Positions 6,839 through 8,982 of a stretch of DNA of 8,982 nucleotides are shown piece by piece (position 1 is the first letter of the stretch; each line of letters starts with the position of its first letter). Position numbers and translations under genes: made by a program. The stretch comes from JAUQQI01 sp040289115 (GTDB lineage Bacteria; Chloroflexota; Dehalococcoidia; JAUQQI01): the NCBI GenBank assembly GCA_040289115.1, contig PSKS01000074.1:1-8982 (forward strand), written 5' to 3'. The notes beneath the pieces were generated by a model that was not told the DNA's origin, searched no databases, and saw nothing but the letters and a program-made list of their open reading frames with translations.

Positions 6839-7879
6839 GTGGCAGTTTACTTTCTGATTTTCCTCGTCGCCCTGCTCCTCTCCCTCACCATCACCCCCGC
6901 GGCCGGCCGCCTGGCCCTCCGGACGGGCATGGTTGACCGGCCTTCGGCCCGGAAGCTCCACCGGCACCCTGTCCCCCTCCTTGGGGGGGTGGCCATTTAC
7001 CTGGCCTTGGTTGGGGCGGTGGTAATTTTCAGCGACCGGGCCTACCTGGCCCAGTTGACCGGTATCCTGGTCGGGGCGACCGTGGTAAGCTTCTTCGGCC
7101 TCTGGGACGACCGGAGTGGTCTGCCCCCCCTGGTAAAGCTGACCGGTCAGCTGGCGGCCGCCAGTATCCTCCTGGTTTTTGGGGTCCAGGTTCAGCTCTT
7201 CGAGTGGGCCCCTATAAACTACGCCCTTACCCTCCTCTGGGTGGTGGGCATAACCAATGCCCTTAACCTGCTGGACAACATGGACGGCCTGTCGGCGGGG
7301 GTGGCCACGGTGGCCGCTGGGTTCTTCTTGGTACTGGCGGCCATAAACGGTCAATACCTGGTGGGGGCGCTGGCGGCGGCCCTCACCGGCGCCTGCCTCG
7401 GATTTCTCGTTTACAACTTCAACCCGGCCCGGATCTTCATGGGCGACAGTGGAAGCCTCTTTATCGGCTTTCTGCTGGCAGTGGTGGGCCTCAAGCTGCG
7501 GTTTGAAAACGTGACTACGGTGACCTGGATGATTCCGGTCATCGTCCTCGGGATACCTATTTTCGACACCGCCCTGGTCACCCTTTCCCGGCTGCGGCGG
7601 GGCTTGAACCCCTTCACCACCCCCGGTAAGGATCATCTTTCCCACCGGCTGGTCAGGCTCGGCCTCACCCACCGGGAGGCGGTGCTCAGCATCTACGTGG
7701 CGGGGGTAGCCCTCGGGCTCATCGCCACCCTCTTAAGCCGAGCCAATCCCGCCGAGGCTTACGGGGTGTTCGGCGTGCTCCTGGTGGCCGGGTTCCTGGC
7801 CCTGATAAAGCTGGAGGCCGTTTACCGTCACCAGACCGGTCTATGGTCTGGTGACGGATCTGAACCAGGGTCCGGCTAA
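6839..7879 (+). CDS. WecA/TagO/MraY-type undecaprenyl-phosphate sugar-1-phosphate transferase
   Basis: Integral membrane enzyme of 346 residues that transfers a sugar-1-phosphate (commonly GlcNAc-1-P) from a UDP-sugar to undecaprenyl phosphate, starting a lipid-linked glycan. Family motifs are all present: RPSARKLHRHPVPLLGG (34-50), the Asp pair D90-D91 in WDDRSGLPPLVK, NLLDNMDGLSAG (143-154), NFNPARIFMGDSGS (193-206) with D203, and the histidine motif DHLSHRLVRLG (265-275). The last motif and NMDGLSAG resemble the WecA/TagO branch rather than MraY proper. Ten or so hydrophobic segments are evident. The start is GTG at 6839, 4 nt after the previous stop, with GAGG at 6825-6828 inside the preceding gene, so translation is probably coupled. 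The last ~18 residues (329-346) lie outside the conserved fold and are partly encoded by a 13-bp inverted repeat. The partner gene upstream suggests initiation of a cell-surface or wall glycan. Confidence 0.93.
   Translation: MAVYFLIFLVALLLSLTITPAAGRLALRTGMVDRPSARKLHRHPVPLLGGVAIYLALVGAVVIFSDRAYLAQLTGILVGATVVSFFGLWDDRSGLPPLVKLTGQLAAASILLVFGVQVQLFEWAPINYALTLLWVVGITNALNLLDNMDGLSAGVATVAAGFFLVLAAINGQYLVGALAAALTGACLGFLVYNFNPARIFMGDSGSLFIGFLLAVVGLKLRFENVTTVTWMIPVIVLGIPIFDTALVTLSRLRRGLNPFTTPGKDHLSHRLVRLGLTHREAVLSIYVAGVALGLIATLLSRANPAEAYGVFGVLLVAGFLALIKLEAVYRHQTGLWSGDGSEPGSG
7825..7857. repeat. Perfect 13-bp inverted repeat inside the 3' end of the transferase gene
   Basis: The arms CCGTCACCAGACC (7825-7837) and GGTCTGGTGACGG (7845-7857) are exact reverse complements separated by 7 nt (GGTCTAT). 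An inner 10-bp palindrome AGACCGGTCT (7833-7842) could form a competing hairpin. It encodes residues 329-340 of the transferase and lies about 30-60 nt from the convergent stops of that gene and the primase. There is no T-run on either side, so it is not a classic intrinsic terminator, but a strong GC hairpin between convergent genes could still slow polymerase or protect both mRNA ends. It might alternatively be a protein-binding or recombination site. Confidence 0.7.
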
Positions 7880-7886
7880 AGCGGCT

Positions 7887-8982
7887 TCAGGACCGGCTTT
7901 CCCGCGGCACCGACCACTCCCGCAGGGCTACCCCCTGCCAGAGGCGGGTTCCCCCGTGGGTCCGCCGGGGCTGAAAACCCCGGCGGCGGAGCTGGAGCCC
8001 GAACAGGTTCTGGGGCAAGGGAACGCGGCCGGTCCGGGCGCACCAGGCCCGGTAGGCTTGATAAAGGGTCCCGGCGGGGACGCGACCCGGCGGGTCGAGA
8101 ACACAGCAGTCCTCTAGGAAGGCCGTAAGCGCGTCCATCCGGCTGCGGTAGGCGGCGGTGGCCTCCTCCACCCGACGGGCACTGCCGAGGCCGCTGCGGA
8201 GCCATAGGCCCGCCCCGGTGAGGGCCCAGTTTAAAATGCCGGAAAGCTCGAAGGCCAGCTTCTCGGGCAGGTGCGGGTCCTGCTCCTCCGGCCGCAGGGG
8301 CCGGCCGAAGGGTATAACCCGGGCCGCCTGCCAGACCTCTGGACCAGCTGCCTCCAGGGCCGGGGACTTTTCCCCCACCACCACCAGCTTGACGGCCGTC
8401 CGACCCCGGCGCCGGTCCCCACCCCCCCGAAGGATATCCCCGGCCAGTTGCCGGATGAGCCGTTCGGCCAGCCGGATATCGGCCGCGGGCTGGTCGACCG
8501 CCACCAGCCGAATGCCGGCCAATACCCCGGGCCGGCTCAGCCCCCGAAGGAGGGCCCCGTGGTCTGCCGACCAGGCGTAATCGCCCAGCAGCCGCCTGAC
8601 AGTGCGGATAAAGGTGGTCTTGCCACTTCCGGGCGGTCCCAGCACGATGAAAAAGACCCGCTCCGACGCCTCCCCGGTCAACAGGTAACCGACCAGCCTC
8701 TGAATGTACGCCTCAAATTCGCGGTCACCCTCGGTGACGCGCCGCAAAAACTCCAGCCAACGGTGTGCCCTGGCCTCAGGATCATATGTCACCCCGGCCA
8801 ACCGGGTGATGAGGCGCCCTGGCTCGTGGGGGAGAAGCTGACCTGTCCGGATGTCCAGCGTCCCGTTGCGGACGTTAAAAAACAGGGGATCGGCGTCCAG
8901 GTCACCAAGGCGGCAGTGGAGGAGCCGTTCCGCGTGGGCCACCATGGCCAGCAGGCGGCCCCGGGCCTCGGACCGGCGGGGG
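7887..8982 (-). CDS. Phage/plasmid P4-type primase-helicase, C-terminal part (5' end outside window)
   Basis: C-terminal part of a P4-family primase/helicase, the replication-initiation protein of phages, plasmids and integrative elements. Numbered from the ATG at 8945, although the frame stays open to the window edge with conserved-looking sequence, so that ATG is probably internal. Seen: the D5_N region DADPLFFNVRNGTLDIRTGQ (17-36) with TYDPEARAHRW and FEAYIQRLVGYLLTGE; Walker A GPPGSGKTT (103-111); an SF3 core to VIPFGRP (210-216); and a Pox_D5-like C-terminal domain with EATAAYRSRMDALTAFLEDC (261-280), LYQAYRAWC (294-302) and FGLQLRRRGF (315-324). Relative to typical members, the acidic Walker B position is D151 in VAVDQP, the usual sensor Asn is missing in VVVGEKSP (188-195), and the Arg before the IPF motif is partly replaced (WQAARVIPF). 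The N-terminal primase domain, if present, lies outside. The stop is 7 nt from that of the convergent transferase. Suggests a mobile or formerly mobile element continuing to the right. Confidence 0.87.
   Translation of the reverse strand, partial: PRRSEARGRLLAMVAHAERLLHCRLGDLDADPLFFNVRNGTLDIRTGQLLPHEPGRLITRLAGVTYDPEARAHRWLEFLRRVTEGDREFEAYIQRLVGYLLTGEASERVFFIVLGPPGSGKTTFIRTVRRLLGDYAWSADHGALLRGLSRPGVLAGIRLVAVDQPAADIRLAERLIRQLAGDILRGGGDRRRGRTAVKLVVVGEKSPALEAAGPEVWQAARVIPFGRPLRPEEQDPHLPEKLAFELSGILNWALTGAGLWLRSGLGSARRVEEATAAYRSRMDALTAFLEDCCVLDPPGRVPAGTLYQAYRAWCARTGRVPLPQNLFGLQLRRRGFQPRRTHGGTRLWQGVALREWSVPRESRS

Noticed and set aside
6767..7672. Long minus-strand open frame of 301 codons opposite the sugar-phosphate transferase
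   Set aside because: It is Gly/Gln/His/Glu-rich without a recognisable fold and lies wholly opposite conserved membrane-enzyme and TPR coding sequence; such antisense frames are common in GC-rich DNA.
7825..7870. Classic intrinsic terminator at the 13-bp inverted repeat
   Set aside because: No run of T follows the stem on either strand, so it is listed as a repeat rather than a terminator.
7851..8205. Short frames on both strands over the 3' end of the primase gene
   Set aside because: They overlap the conserved C-terminal domain of the primase in other frames and are Pro/Arg/Gly-rich, with no start signals.

Overview
The window is a compact, GC-rich stretch of bacterial DNA with seven coding regions and almost no spare sequence. 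Gene content suggests a Gram-positive, probably spore-forming, possibly thermophilic lineage (Bacillota such as Clostridia/Moorellia/Peptococcia-like, with Chloroflexota as an alternative). The grounds are a GH18 protein of the YaaH/spore-lysin type, a polytopic O-antigen-ligase-like protein with a TPR tail, GTG starts and very GC-rich third codon positions. This taxonomic reading is inference; no rRNA or other marker is present.

Layout. Positions 1-981 (+) hold a GH18 glycosidase whose N-terminus probably lies outside the window. It converges, with a 4-nt overlap, on a minus-strand cluster: a small membrane-anchored protein of unknown function (4085-3849), an AMP-forming acyl-CoA ligase (3824-2256) and a thiolase (2195-978). 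The ligase and thiolase fit activation and thiolytic cleavage (or condensation) of a fatty or other carboxylic acid. An AT-rich 31-bp gap at 4086-4116, containing a near-symmetric TATAAT/TATAAA core, separates this cluster from a divergent plus-strand pair. That pair is a 905-residue O-antigen ligase/polymerase-type membrane protein ending in TPR repeats (4117-6834), followed 4 nt later by a WecA/MraY-type polyprenyl-phosphate sugar-1-phosphate transferase (6839-7879). Together they suggest lipid-linked glycan initiation followed by polymerisation or transfer, for example for a cell-wall polymer or S-layer glycan.

The right edge holds the 3' part of a minus-strand gene (7887 to beyond 8982) for a phage/plasmid P4-type primase-helicase (D5_N plus Pox_D5-like C-terminal domain). 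It converges on the transferase gene with a 7-nt gap. A perfect 13-bp inverted repeat lies in the last codons of the transferase gene, beside this junction. The primase keeps a good Walker A motif but looks divergent at the other SF3 positions, so it and the junction are the most interesting part of the window.

No tRNA, rRNA, CRISPR, transposase or integrase was seen, and no gene-free stretch exceeds 300 bases.
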